From contig BROE01000003.1 in the NCBI GenBank assembly GCA_036571765.1, positions 15,017,716-15,081,715 of the forward strand: DNA of 64,000 nt, read 5' to 3'. Of this stretch, positions 25,761 through 38,840 are shown piece after piece. Made by a program: the position numbers and the translations under genes. Each line of letters begins with the position of its first letter. Position 1 is the stretch's first letter. This stretch comes from Plecoglossus altivelis. Lineage: Eukaryota; Chordata; Actinopteri; Osmeriformes; Plecoglossidae. Under the pieces are notes generated by a model. It made no database searches. It worked only from the letters and a program-made list of their open reading frames with translations, and was not told the DNA's origin.

Positions 25761-25805
25761 CGCACGCACGCACACACACATCCACACATCCACACACTCA
25801 CACAG
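25761..25805. repeat. CACG/CACACATC microsatellite
   Basis: Imperfect array of cacg, caca and cacatc units in intergenic DNA. Confidence 0.85.
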
Positions 25806-28800
25806 CAGGAAACCATGCGTGCTTCCCTGTGTGAGAGTGAGTGACAGTGAATCAAACAGAATAATTGCTTTCCTGCTGATGCTGTAACCTGCTGAGATGC
25901 ATAAACAGGCACTGGGGCCCGGACCAACTTTATGAATACTAAACCTTATTTGAATAACTAATCATTTATTTCAGGTGAGACTCACTTTGAGATAATTAAT
26001 TATTAAAGATTTTAGATCGTATTTGACACGTAGGAGAAAGACACCAGACAGAAGTCAGTTTGTTTTATTTCTTGTTTAACGATGACTGATCATGCAGATC
26101 AGTTTTTTTAAACGGTGCCTTTAAACAACTTTGGTAGTCAAATATGTGGATTTTCATCAAGTTAAATAACCCCGGCTGATGCCTGGTCAGTCTAACCTGC
26201 AGGCGGTCCTCATTTCACCTCTGACACCCTCCTCCTTTCATGGTCTCTGTAGGGTCAGGATGCTGCAGCCACAGTCTGCCAGTGCATAGCGAGGAACTTG
26301 GGACACGACACAGAACCTCGTCCCCTTAACATGTCCGCCTGGAACTAAAGAGCCACAGAGGCCCAGCCTCACAATACCCAAGGGCCTCACGAACACAGGG
26401 TAACCTAGCAACGTCTGAGACCTTCACGCAGGAAATCGTAGCCCTCACCGCTGGTCACGGCGAGGCACAGTTGTGTCTAGGCTGCAGTGGTGGTATGGGG
26501 ATCCCTCTGTTCTGCAGCCCGGTGCTGTTACTGAGATGAGCGTCTGTTATGAGAAGCAGCAGGTGCGGCCGAGGCGGTGGATAAAGTGGGCGTCAGGATT
26601 GATTAGTTCCAGCCAGGGAGACGGATGTGTGGATCCTGCAGAGACTGTCAAAACAAGAGGCTCTTCGCCAGACTCCCAGACAGCTGGCCTTTCATTTGAA
26701 GGGGAAGACGAAGTCCCTTGTGGAAGGGGAGGGGCTCCAGGGAACAGGGCTTGTTCTGGCCCAACAGGAGACTCTTCATAATGAGTGCATCTGGGATGCG
26801 TCTGTCCTGCAGGTGGCCCACCTGTGCTGTGGTCCGTGGTGACCTATAAGTCTGTTCCTTCCTAGGAAGACAGCAGGGAGCAGGTCTCCTCAACCCTGAC
26901 GCTGTCCTTAACCTTACCTGGACCATGTTGGAAACATGTTGGAGAAGAATTCAGAGGACACACACTCCAGAGTTATTTAGTGTACCGGGGTAACTCAATA
27001 ACAGTGTGTGTTTTTGGTTTCATTGATTGTGTTGTGAAGTGTAATGTAGTCAAATCATCACACCTTCATCTTTGTATCTCGCAGAATAACTTGCCTCTAC
27101 AGTCTGACCTTTTCTGTTGCAATATCTTCCAGTTCGGAAAAATTGTTTACAAAAAGAAATATCTTCTTTTTTTACCATGAGGCTGTATATACATTTCAAA
27201 ATAACGAGTGAGCGCTATTGAGTGAGCACTATTACCTATTGAGAAACGGTACCAAAACTAGATTTGTTACCTAATGGCTTGTTCAGCACCTCGTGTTTAA
27301 AACGAGCCAGTCACGTTGTAAAGCCTCTTCCTGCTTGTAGTGTTAAACTACCTGTCTGGGTCGTGGATGTGTGGTTTGAACAGGAGCCAACACACCTTAC
27401 GCTGCCCTTCATCATACATTTAGTTGCCTTGTGAATGCACACAAATTGACATAGAGGCCACAATCTGGGGAAATGTGGAAGGTATTTTAGGAGTGTACGT
27501 CTCCAGTCCTTTGCCTTCGCTCCCCATTACGCTCATTAGCTTGCTGAAAGGGGACCTACTATTTTGGTGAGGGTGCCGTCGGTCCCTCCTGGACCCCCAG
27601 AGTGGAAACCCTACAGCTCGTTATTTATCCAGAGAGTGGTAGGATGGCTGATTGGACTCCTCAGAGACCCATTAGAGCCGACAGCTTGTCCTAGCCCAAC
27701 GCTGCCGCCATCCATCATGCAAATGTGGAACACGGACACTGCGAGTCTATTCCAGCCTGTCATGTTAGCCCTGGGTGTCAGAGCTCAGGCAAAAACCTGC
27801 TAATACCTCTGGACACCACGATGCAAAAAAAACAAAACACTCAGAAATAGAACACCAGTCTGGGTGAGTGTGAAGGTTTAACAGGCCTCATATCAGAGAG
27901 AGCTCTGCTACCCAGCTTTGACACCCCGTAGCCCTGCCCTGCTCCCAGGCTTTATGCGGGAGCTGACCCAGGTAGTTCTTGGATGGAGAGCAGGCAGCAT
28001 GTTATTCTATCCCCGTCCCTCTGGTGAAGGAGGTAATTTGCAAATGGGCTTCAGAATGTTGAGCGCCAGGGTTCCGGGGGCCCCTGACAGTTCTGATAGG
28101 AATTCCGATGGAAAGTTCAAAAAAATCTGTGGTTTTGGACGAGAACCAGTGAGTCTGGAGAATGATGGAGGCATTTCTGACTGATATAAACAGTCTCCCT
28201 TGTATTTCTGCAATGTTTCGGGTTGACTTAAGGAAAAGGTTTTTGCTGATAAATCCCACTTTCGGAATTCCAAGGAGTTTGTTACGAACAGTCACCTTGT
28301 CGATATCACTTAGCACATTTTCACACATGCTGGCGATGATGTGCTCCACTTCAGATTGACAGCACCCACCCTTTCAAAACTGGACTCAAGTATTCTCTTT
28401 CATGTGCTCTTTCAACCATCTCAACATTTCTCCAGTTGGCAACAGCTCGTAGTGGAGATCCTTGGTAAGCTATGGTGTTGCCGTTCTCTTCAGATTGGAG
28501 CTGAGTTGAGGAAGTGCAGGCTGCAATGTGTTCGCTATGTGACAGTGATGTAGCATGTATTTGGATGGCATGGCCTCTAATCTGTCCAAAACCATATCGG
28601 TTTCATTTTCTTGCCAAGATGTGCCATGTTTTTAATTATACAGGAAACATCTACAGTTGAAACATTAACATGACTGCAAAACACATGTGGAGAAGACAGG
28701 AAAAGTGTCCACATTTCATTTCTATTTCAAACATCGCTGATAGTTTCCACACTTGCCTGATTGTAATCAGTGCCTTTCAGTCATTTTGTTTGTATCACGC

Positions 28801-28822
28801 TTTGATATCTCCATCTCTGCAG

Positions 28823-28985
28823 CGAGGAGCTAAAGAGCTTCCACACTCTGCTGGAGACAGTGCCCCAAACACAGGCCTATATCAGGCACGCCATGCTACT
28901 GCTGGTCTACATCAGGAGACAGGGGAGGGATTTCAACAGGGCTCCGTTGACACCAACTGTGACAGTTCTCATAGTTTTGCAATAG
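28823..28985 (+). CDS. Orphan exon-like segment, possible terminal exon of an unidentified gene
   Basis: After an acceptor-like atctccatctctgcag the frame reads EELKSFHTLLETVPQTQAYI, then RHAMLLLVYIRRQGRDF, and ends at TAG 28983-28985. The composition, amphipathic pattern and codon choice look like protein. An AATAAA at 29044-29049 with T-rich sequence beyond lies 59 bases after the stop, as expected for a last exon. I do not recognise the family and found no matching upstream exon, so chance (about 55 open codons) is not excluded. Confidence 0.25.
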
Positions 28986-31900
28986 CTGTGGGCCAGTTTA
29001 AAAAGGATTCATTATTTTGTTAAGAATGGAAAGAGTCGAGAGAAATAAACAAGATTCCTTTATTTTCCTTTGCACACCCAAGATGATGTTTTTTTATGAT
29101 TTTGTTTGGTCAAAATGTATTACTGTACGCATTTTTGGAATATGAATTTTGGCATTGCAGAAACATGATTAAGCTTAATGTCTGTCACAGTTTTGTTTAT
29201 GTGGGAAACGTCCACATCCTCTTTATTGAATTTTTCTCCGAAAGTCTCGCACTTACTGTACTGTATAGAACAGAATGTGATAAAGTCAGGCATAGAGTGA
29301 ATTCTTCAGTGAACATGTGAACTGTCATGTAAAGAGTTTCGTATTTTTACAATTTCTTTGGAGGGAGAGCAACCAAAATCTTGTATCAATAATTACGAAT
29401 GTGTATATTTGCCCCCAAAATAAGTTAAGTTCTGAATTCAACTGTGCTGTGTAACTGAATGTGACTGGTGGTTAACTCTACTACACCAGCCATAAATCTG
29501 TCAGTGTAAAACCAGCTATATTTCTTCGTTGAGTGCTACACTGGGGTTGTAAGGAACAGGAACGTATGATGGCTGTTCTCTCTCCACCATCAACCCCTCC
29601 TATGGAACATTCAATGAGTTTCTTGAAAACAGATCAAGCTTATCCTTTAGGGTTCTTCCTTTCAAAGAGTCCAGCGTGAGAGATAGCTGTTGTTTGGTTC
29701 TGCTTGGGTGTTACTGGAATCACCCATTCAACAGACAGTTAGGAAAACTTTTCAGGGAAAACGTGGAGGAAATCAGAGTTCTCTGTCCTCACTTTTGTTC
29801 TCCTCTCAAGACCCTCCAAACCCGAACCATCATTTGAAGAAGGTCCATTTGAACCGCAAGTCACGCATTTATGATCTTGTCTGTATCACCCTGTGATTTA
29901 CTGCGCAGTAGAAGTATGGAAAAGTGTGTTCTGTGTACTTGTGGAGGCTATCCATTAAGGAATGGGGACCCATAGTGTTAAATCACTCCCTGGGACAGGA
30001 ACACCAATCATTAGTGCTTAAATGCATAGAACAGGATTTCCTGTAGATATGCAAAATAAACAGAGCTTATTTGAAAGAGTTTTGTTCCTTGAGGTCACCG
30101 AACAGGCCAGACACATCTCGACAGCAAATCTGGGGATCGAGAACGACAAATGACAGACCAACATATTCATTGTGTGAACGCTCAAAGAAGTCCTTTGAAA
30201 GGGCCTGCTCTGCTGTCCATGTTCTGCATGTGCTTCCACACGTGGTTCATCTGAGCAAACGACATCATGTGAAACAGGCATCGCGAGGAGTTATGCGGGT
30301 CCTCGCTTTCCAAACTGTTTAAAAGTTCCTCCAAACGTTTCCGAAAGCGGTACAGGATTGTCTTCACGCTGTGGCCTTTCCAAGCAGTCTGAGCAGCTGC
30401 TCCTGTCCACCCTGTTCAATGTTTGATACGTGCATATGCATGTGTTCTTTTCAGATATAAATTAAATCAGAGCAAACATGAATCTGTATCTGACCAATGC
30501 ACTCTGTCGGTGAGACCCATAACTCTTGTGTTGCCATCCCAGTAGGACCTGTTCTACTTGCACACTTCAATGGGCCAGACATCAGAAAGGACACACAATG
30601 TTTCAATAATGGCCGTCTGTTCCTGCGCTGGATCTTTAAAGCTTTAAAGCTACCTGTCAACATGTACTCTTGCATAATATCATACAGTAAACTATAGAAC
30701 GTCTGACATTCAGAACTAGACGAGGCATAGTGAGTGTACTCACTTGCACCAGAGTGGCAATCCCTTTTAGCGACTCAGAGGAGGGTTTGACCATGGCTAA
30801 TGGTGTACTTTCAAAGAAAATGACGTTTCTATTGATGTGATGTGAGGACCATTCACTTAACATAAAAGGGTGCTGTTGTATCCACACCTGCTGGAAACTC
30901 TTAGAGGTGCGAACACAAGCCTCCCTCTGTCTCTCCACACAAGCATACACATCCGCGGCCAATTACTGAGGTGCAGCAATACACTGAGCTTTGTTTTCTA
31001 GTATTCATTCATTTGAAGCTGAGTTCTTTACTTTCACCTTGTATTTCTGTCACTAATAAGCAAAGTCACATGATGCGCACACACCAGGGCATATGCGAAT
31101 ACATCCAGGGAGCGGTAAATCTGAACTCCAGCAGAGGTTGAGTAATGTATCTTGATTTAAGTGACCTACCAGTTGTTGAACCACTGACCCGAAATACATT
31201 GTCCAGAGTTGTGTCAGCGAAGCAAATGCCAAAAATGCTCTTCGCAATTATACACGGCTCACAACTTCCTGGACGTCGCAGAGATCATAAATTACAGTTG
31301 TTTCGGTTAGCTAAAACACTTGAGTTAATACAAGATCAACAGCAAATGACCCTTCAAATGAACATCTGTGTACCATATACACAATGCTTTCTTCGAGCCG
31401 TATACAGCATGGAGGCCACATGTGAAAGGTACTTTGAATGATTCATGACTAGAAATAGGCCTCATGAGCGCCAGACATATAAGCAAATTGAGGACTAGGA
31501 TGGTTGAGATAAGTATGCCTGCGCGTTCAGTATGTGTATGCACTGTATTTATTTGATACACTGTGTTTGTTTGAAATTTGCATTCAGTGTTGTGGAAGCA
31601 AAACATTCGTATAGATGGTGCCTGTTCGTTTGACCTAGATAGGTCATTGGAACATGGGGCCAGCCTTGTTAGCGGACTGAAACAAATGTATTCATTTACT
31701 CCAACTACTTCATATTCTTGACACGATCTCGAAACATTTTTCGGAATAAATCATCATGTTTAATGATGACAAAAACAATCTACAAGGAGAGAAGAGCATG
31801 GCATTCATCTGGTCTGGCCATTACGGGCCTTCCCCTGTCGTATTCCACACCACATGCTTGAGGTTTGGACCATAAATAAACCAATCACATTGAGATGATC

Positions 31901-34430
31901 TAACAAGCGAACACTTTGGAAACATTCTGGAACATCTAAGGGCTTTGATTCGGATGGCTGAAACAGTGAGAGTTTGTTTCATGTCTTTTTTAACCCCAGT
32001 AATAAGGTGGTGTTCACACACCACCAGTGATTATAGATTTTTGCAGTGCAAGCATCAACTCACAAACTCTTTTCCACTGTCTAAATCATACGTCGGTTAT
32101 GTGGATGTTTTGCTCATGGCTTGCTTGTTTGTGTGGCAGGAACATGAGATCAGGTTTGTTTACAGGTTGCAGAATCGCTTTAAATATTTACAAGTAGATA
32201 CACTGGAGTTCAATATGCTATGGTTGGCCTGGAGACTGGTACCTTATTTGACCAGGACAGCATACAGTTTAATGAATAGAAATACACTGAAAAGTCTCTC
32301 CGTGGTAAAGAGCAGGGGATTAAAGTCGAAACCTCATCACCAAATAATTCACCTGGAACTGCAGTTCTGTGTGATCCAGCATGTCCCATGGTGGTGGGGG
32401 GGGGGGTGAAGCAGAGGTCTTTTGTTCTGGTCAGGAACGAACCGCTTAGCTTCGTGATCAGAGCAAGTCATTTCCCATCGGTTGCCAATGGTATGAGCAC
32501 GTCAGTTATTCTAATCATGGTGTAATGGACAATCTTTGTGACACCATTGCTTCTCGGACCCTGGCTGTAAACATGAACTTGATCACGTTTTTATGTCAGG
32601 GCTTCAGTCTTGCCAAGATCGAGAGCTATATGTGGACGGCACAAGAAAGAGATCCCTGCAGGCAGTGTTTTAACGATGTGTCCAAAACATCAAACTGGAA
32701 CTCCAGTTCTCTCGTTCCAGTAATCTCATAGCAAGACCACACCAGCACCAGCATGGCTGAATATCAGGCCTTGTTAAGTTGGATACATCCCTGCTCACCA
32801 AGACTCTTCAAGCCGACCAATTTTGCAGGTTTGTTGTTTGGAGACTGCGATGATTGTAGATCGTGCACTCAGGTAACACTATTTTCCAAAGGCACTGTGT
32901 CTTGCAGACTGCCGGACCATGATTCACTTGTTCATTAAAATACACTGACTGTAATATTGAGCCTTTGTGGATTCTGAATTGGATCGGAGCACAATATTTT
33001 GGCAATGGTTGAAACTAAATAAAAGTTTATGGATGTGGCTTTTGGCCTTCCTGTGTAAGTTTGCTGTGGTGGAGTAATTGAGGCAGCATATAGTAAGGTT
33101 TCCCCAGGGTTCTTCATCTCTCATCACTTTCCTTATTGGGAAATAGGACTTGGCAGATGTAATAGCAAAACAACAAACCACACTGTCACAGCATCCCAAA
33201 TTCATTCAGCGATAACAAGCCGAAACCAGCAGCATCCAACTATAACAATGTAACTAGCATTTTAGGAGGCTTGACGTTGTGCATAACAGTAGAAGCTTCG
33301 TACGGACGGAATTGAAAGCAAAGGCAAATGGATCATTAATTGAGAATAACTTGAACGTTTGACGTTCGGTCATTTAAAGACAGTTATACGACGCTGCACC
33401 TGGGTGGGTGCATACCAGCAAAATCATAATTCACGTGTCATTCATCATGGACTCTGCAGGCCAACACAAGCAGCACCCAAACCTTTTAGTGTGTTTGGTT
33501 TTCCACAACTTCGACACGATCGTTCCCAAGCGCCTTCCTTCATTGTGAACGGTGTTTTGCCTTTACACTTAGGATCCGGGTCCTTCTGCGTGATCCTTAG
33601 CAGAGGTTCTCGTTAATGCAAAGTCGGGGTGAAAAGTAAACATTTGAAAGTCGCCCGTGTTTCTGTGGGTGATCGCCGAGGAGCTGTTTCACACACTTCT
33701 GTAGAACGTCTGATTGGTGACTGTGGGACAGGAGTCCGTACAGAAGAGAGATTTCTGTGGTTCACCTAAATGTGCTGAAACAATGGAGGAACAAAAACAA
33801 CCGGTCTTTCTCGTCAAACAAGTCGTTTGGAACTTTTGGACAGACAAACACCCAGAGGAACCTCAGTGAATACGTCTGAGTAGGTCCCTCACTTTAGTCT
33901 TATTCCAATTCCTATCATTTAGAGCTCGGTGAAAAACTGTGCTCCGTCACAATAACTTAGGGAGATTGCGGTGTGGTCCTGCTCCGAGTGGATCTTTTAG
34001 ATACTGTGTCTTCTTAGGATATTGTAGAAGCTGCTGACTGAGCCAATTATAATTCAAACACTCTGAATAGGTTTCACTGTCCTTAAATCAAAGCCCCGGA
34101 GACAGCTTGAGTTTGCTCATTCAGCACCAATCCTGCGTCCCTCATTACATCCTGATTCAGCCACTTCACAAACTCACTGGCATTTATTCCAGAACACTGC
34201 TAAGTACAGAGAAAGAATTTCGAACATGAAAAGATTCCACTTCTTAACAATCTCTTGAATACTTTCGGTTCTTGCCTCACAGGGATCTGTACAATTGAAC
34301 AACGAGTGTTCCTGCAGACTGGAACCGTGTCCCAGAGCTATGTAGCTCAGAGTGTGGGAAGATAAGTGTAATAACTTTCACCTGAATGCCCCCTTCACTG
34401 GTAAACATCCAGCTAGTCATTCAGAAGCAC
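28986..34430. other. Gene-poor interval, nothing recognised
   Basis: Unique-looking AT-leaning DNA. The longest open frame is 31945-32409 (+, 154 codons), with no family resemblance and a length expected by chance. An 11-base G run occurs near 32396. No RNA gene was recognised. Confidence 0.6.
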
Positions 34431-34700
34431 CAGACAGAGAAACTCCTCATTGAGAGAAGCAGGCCTGCAGGAGTCTCCTTAATGAGGCAGTCTGCACGTC
34501 TCCAGCTAGCCGCCGATGCTAACTGCTGTGTGTGGACCCCATTCTCATGACTGGAGGCCACAGCCCATACCAGCTGCTATTATTCAAAGTGAAAGGAAGC
34601 CACAATTAATGACGCAATTATGCTAATCTTATTGCCGAACAGCTTGCCCGCATCCACTTCTCCAAAGTGTCAGTCCTGTTGAAGAATACGCTTGGAGTGA
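34430..34700. promoter_or_regulatory. Candidate conserved enhancer with octamer, E-box and homeodomain sites
   Basis: The block contains an E-box CAGCTG (34571-34576), TATTCAAAG, CACAATTAATGACGCAATTA and, abutting it, the octamer-like ATGCTAAT (34620-34627). It is free of simple repeats. Clustered TAAT cores beside a POU site are typical of vertebrate developmental enhancers. This is inference from motifs only. Confidence 0.3.
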
Positions 34701-36040
34701 AAGGAAGGTCCCTTCAGAATCAAACTATTCATCCTCCACACTACAAGGTGTACGCATTTTCTGATTGGTTAACAAGAAAGCCAGGACAAGCGGATCAAGA
34801 TCCAGATACATTATAAATCATACACGGGCCTGATTTGAAAAGAGGATCCCAGGCTGTAACTAACCACATATTTCTGTGTCTGTAATTTCACATAAACGTC
34901 ACAGTATTCCATCGAGGATGGAGGCAGCCAATTTCATCATCGCTTTAAGAGGGCGAATCGGCAGCGAGAGAGAATAGGTCCATTATCTTGTCCATCGGTG
35001 GTGTCAGTGAAGGCTGGTTCATGTGTTCATCCAACACCAGCGCCCACCAAGCAGGAAACCCTCAGGATGGATGCAGTGCCGTTTTGGAAAGGGCATATGG
35101 TACACATCATTTCCCTCCATGGTGACAAATGGCTATTTAATGGAAGGGAGGGCCCAATTTTGTTCGCAGTTGCCACAACAGTGGCCACACTGTAATACCA
35201 AGGAAGAAGTATGTGTTTTCACTGGCTTTGCTACTATCTTGTAATAGAGGACCATTTTCTTTTGCACCATACATGGTTTCCATTGAGGTTTATACTGTGC
35301 AGACCATATATTCCCCCATGTAGTTGGTGAAACAATGACATCAGCTCATCACAACTCTTAACCAGATAATTGACATTACTACACCTTTGCAATCATATTA
35401 TTTCCCAAGCAGGAATCAGTCATTTTCCCTTCTTATACATTGCAGGGGACATAGAGCGTTATGTATGGTCTACAAGGTGCATGGAAACCATTTAGAATCT
35501 GATGCTTGAATTATGTTTGTTTCATCGTGTTTGTGAGTGGAACACAGCCAAAGCAGAACCACTTCACTAACAATCACTGTCAGTGAGACAAGCATAGGAA
35601 GGCCTGCAGGAACTACCCCGAAGAAGTCCAACAATAGCTACCCAGAGCCCGACAGTCTGCCGACAGAAGAAATGAATACTAACTACAGCCAGACAATTCA
35701 GCCTGTCTGTGTGAGGGTGGTCACTGTGGGGAAAGTCAGCTGACGACTTTAGGGTGATCTATCTCCTCAGACAATACCAGGGTTGGCTAAATGTCTGCTC
35801 TTGTCATTCACCTGCCAGAGTATGACAGGGGGGGAAGAAGAGAGCAGAAGACGAGAGAACTTTCAAATGACTGGGTTCTATTCTCCCATGGAGACGTTAA
35901 TGCAAACAAAAAGTGCCGGGGGGACAACGGTGGAATATCAAATGGCCTAGTGTGCTGTTTGTATAGTGACACAAAGTCTTAACATATTTACATACTCTTT
36001 GCCTAAGACAGAGGAATATTGACATATGTTAATATAATGC
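34701..36040. other. Gene-poor interval, nothing recognised
   Basis: No exon, repeat array or RNA gene is visible. Confidence 0.6.
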
Positions 36041-36500
36041 TGATTGTGCGGCACTGCTCCTTAGCTTTGAAAATCAATGTTCATTTTTCACAGATTCACA
36101 AAATGCTTTGAAAGTTTTCTGTCTGTGAAAATATATATTTTTTTATTAAATTAATTGAATATGCTTGATGCATTTAGGCATATTGCAGCATTTATAATCT
36201 GATAAATTACAATACATTGCTGAAATATTGGATTTTATCACTACTAAGCGTCTATATTAATTAAAGAATCCCTCCAAGAATAACATATTACATTTGTGTG
36301 ATTTATTGGTTTAGAGAGAGTAATCCACCACATGCACTGACTATTAACTCTGTCAGAGATTATGTAAAATATGATTAGTTCAAATCAGCATCTACACATG
36401 GAAGAGTTTAAGAGAAATACAAGCTTGATTTACGCCATCCACACATGGCTCATTATATTTCAATTAATATATCTGGCAGAGTCACTCTTTACACTGATCC
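36040..36500. promoter_or_regulatory. Candidate AT-rich conserved non-coding element
   Basis: Very AT-rich but non-repetitive. It has several ATTAAATTAATT, ATATTAATTAAAG and CAATTAATATA homeodomain-type words, plus TTTGAAAATCAATGTT and GCATATTGCAGCATTT. A conserved enhancer or matrix-attachment region would both fit. Confidence 0.25.
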
Positions 36501-38700
36501 CTACCATGTTAGTGTAAATACTCTGATACTACCACCGTAGGGTTTCAGATCTCCACACGCACATGTCGACATGCATCTCCAGCTGTACCCTGCAGCGAAC
36601 CAGAGATATCCGAAAGCTCGTAAACGAAAACAATGGATCCCAGATTGACCAGATTGCTGTTTGTAGTCTCAAACACTACTCACATTGAAATCAGTATATC
36701 CTGGAGGTATGATTTGGTAGTAGTATTTTTCCTTGCCAGTTGTTGTTTTTTTTTGTTGATATGTCTGAATTGCCCTACCTGGTCAACATAAGTACAGCTT
36801 TAATGTTCAATATGGTGTAAAGAGTTTGCCAGATGTTGTTGAATTGCTCATCAGTGCATGTTTCCTAACCTATCTTGTCCACACCGGTGATTAAACTCAG
36901 TCTGCTCTTCTCCTGAATCCTGCATGCAACAACCACCCCTCATAAACACTGGTCTAGCCAGATCCACCTCTCGTGGGTGGCTGAGATATTTTATTCACAA
37001 ATTTAACTCGGTTACACGAAGTCCAGCTTGTACATTCATTAGAGGTGGAAAACATGACCTGGACATCCACTAACATGAGCTCACATCCTGTCCCAGCATG
37101 CCTCAGTGCTACCTCCTCACTCACTCAAAGCTACGGGTCACAAAAAACCCGACCAAATGATTTTTGTTTTCACGGCACATCAACTGAACACTACAACATT
37201 CATCACTCTATAGTTGGAAGAGGGAAATCTAAGCCTAATTAAATTTAACTATTTGTACCTGGTGTCCATGTGTTGATTTTTAACTCCAGCCAACAGCGAT
37301 GATGGTAAAGTCTTACAGAGTTTTCATTTTAACTTGAAGTCTTTTTTAAATTTCTTTTCATAAACATCACTGAAATGTAACACACTTCACAGCCTACTGG
37401 AATTTATAATTGTTGTGCATTCCATTTATCATCCACCAGATTAGTCAGATGTTTTGTTGGCCAGCTAAGCTACAATCGTCACTATTTCTCTGCTACTGAA
37501 AGTCTTTGGTAAAACAACATCTCATTTGTAGAGGCTATTATCTAAATTGCACAACCGATCGACAGGATATTCAGTCCTGCAATGCTCAATAATGAGACCA
37601 CATTATTTTCATCTGACAGTGTAATTGAATGGTTCCTCAGGACCATAACCCTGTCAGAAGAACATTGTCATTCCACCCTGGACGTTTATGCCTAATGTTC
37701 ATGATAGACAGATCAAACAATGGATGATGCTAATTCAATCTCCACTCTATTGAAGGAAAACGGTGGTTTGGGTGACTGCCTTGTTAAGTGAGCTTCTTCT
37801 ATTTAGGTCTGTTGTGGCTTCACATTGCACTGCTATTAGCCACCAGTGTGAGCATAACGCCTGTAGGGCAAACTGTGATGAGGTTTCACTCACACTCGGT
37901 CCCTGCAAGGACAGAGCAGTCTGTCATCTTGTTAGCAGTCAGAGGAAGCTACTAGAAGTCTCCAACTAGACTAAGGGGGAAAAAATCTTTCCTGCAACCC
38001 AAGTTAGGTCTACATATTTTCTATTCTATCGTTAGTTTTCTCATGTAGTATAGAATCTAGAGAAGTCTTACCAGATCATAGAGGAGGTTTATCTTCGAAT
38101 CGTCCCCAGCAAGTGGCTTGTTTAGAGTCCCACTTTCCCCTGCAAACTGGCAGTCTACCTCCTCATAAATGACTTACGTAATAATAACTATAACATTTCA
38201 GCTGCGTCCACCACAACTAATGTCAACCTAGGGTGTCTTATTGTGTTATGGACCATTAATCTCTTTAATTGAATAAAGATGGCGGAACTGCCAGTTTGAA
38301 AAAGGACATGTGCGTGTGTGTGTGTGTGTGTGTATGTATGTATAGCAGGATTGTGATTTAATGTCCTGTGTGATTTGTGGAGGGGCTAACACCCTGCTTA
38401 AGACTGTGTGGGTGGCGTGTCAGAGGACAGTTTGCAAAGATGCCCTTTTCCCTTCCCCGGCAGCATGAAGGGGGCAAACACCATCCCATCGCACAGTTGT
38501 AAATCACCAAGCAACCAAGAGAAGGCAGGCCAAGTGTGTAAGGAAGAAAATGTGGCTTTTTGGGGGGGGGGAGGAACACTTGAATAGGCAAAGCAGAGAA
38601 TGACGTGTAGCAGACTTCCTGCTCTGGCACAGAAGAGCCTCAGTTGGCCAGGCCCACGGTGAGAGACTGAGAAGTGTGTGCGCGCGTTTGTCAGCGGCGA
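36501..38700. other. Gene-poor interval with (TG)n
   Basis: No coding homology. A (TG)n/(TATG)n microsatellite lies at 38309-38342. Confidence 0.6.
38309..38342. repeat. (TG)n-(TATG)n microsatellite
   Basis: tgcg then about ten TG units grading into tatg tetramers. Confidence 0.93.
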
Positions 38701-38714
38701 AGGCTAAGCTGTGT

Positions 38715-38840
38715 CCATGCGGGTCCTGCCCAATGCAGCATTTACTTGACTAATTAAAGGCAAGGCGGTGTGGAATGTGGGTCTGAAACTCTTTCAAGAT
38801 CCATTAGCGCAAAAACACAATTTTGACATAGTGTTGCTAT
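38715..38840. promoter_or_regulatory. Candidate conserved element with HOX-type sites
   Basis: Contains GACTAATTAAAGGCAAGG and, about 55 bases later, CCATTAGCGCAAAAACACAA. The sequence is dense in homeodomain cores and free of repeats. Motif-based only. Confidence 0.2.

Larger units (their letters stand above)
23336..28822. other. Gene-poor interval, left part
   Basis: No exon with recognisable homology on either strand. It has a CA/CACG microsatellite at 25761-25805 and an AT-rich block at 24430-24830 that looks like a conserved element. Open frames here are short and do not resemble known families. Confidence 0.6.

Noticed and set aside
26262..26348. Exon-like segment after ctctgtag reading GQDAAATVCQCIARNLG... 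to a TAA
   Set aside because: Only about 30 open codons, no recognisable family and no nearby poly(A) signal. Weaker than the segment at 28823.
28002..28349. 115-codon frame on the - strand
   Set aside because: Looks superficially protein-like but matches no family I know. Length is within chance expectation.
31945..32409. 154-codon frame on +, longest in the gene-poor interval
   Set aside because: No family resemblance, no splice or poly(A) context, and a frame of this length is expected by chance a few times in 64 kb on two strands.
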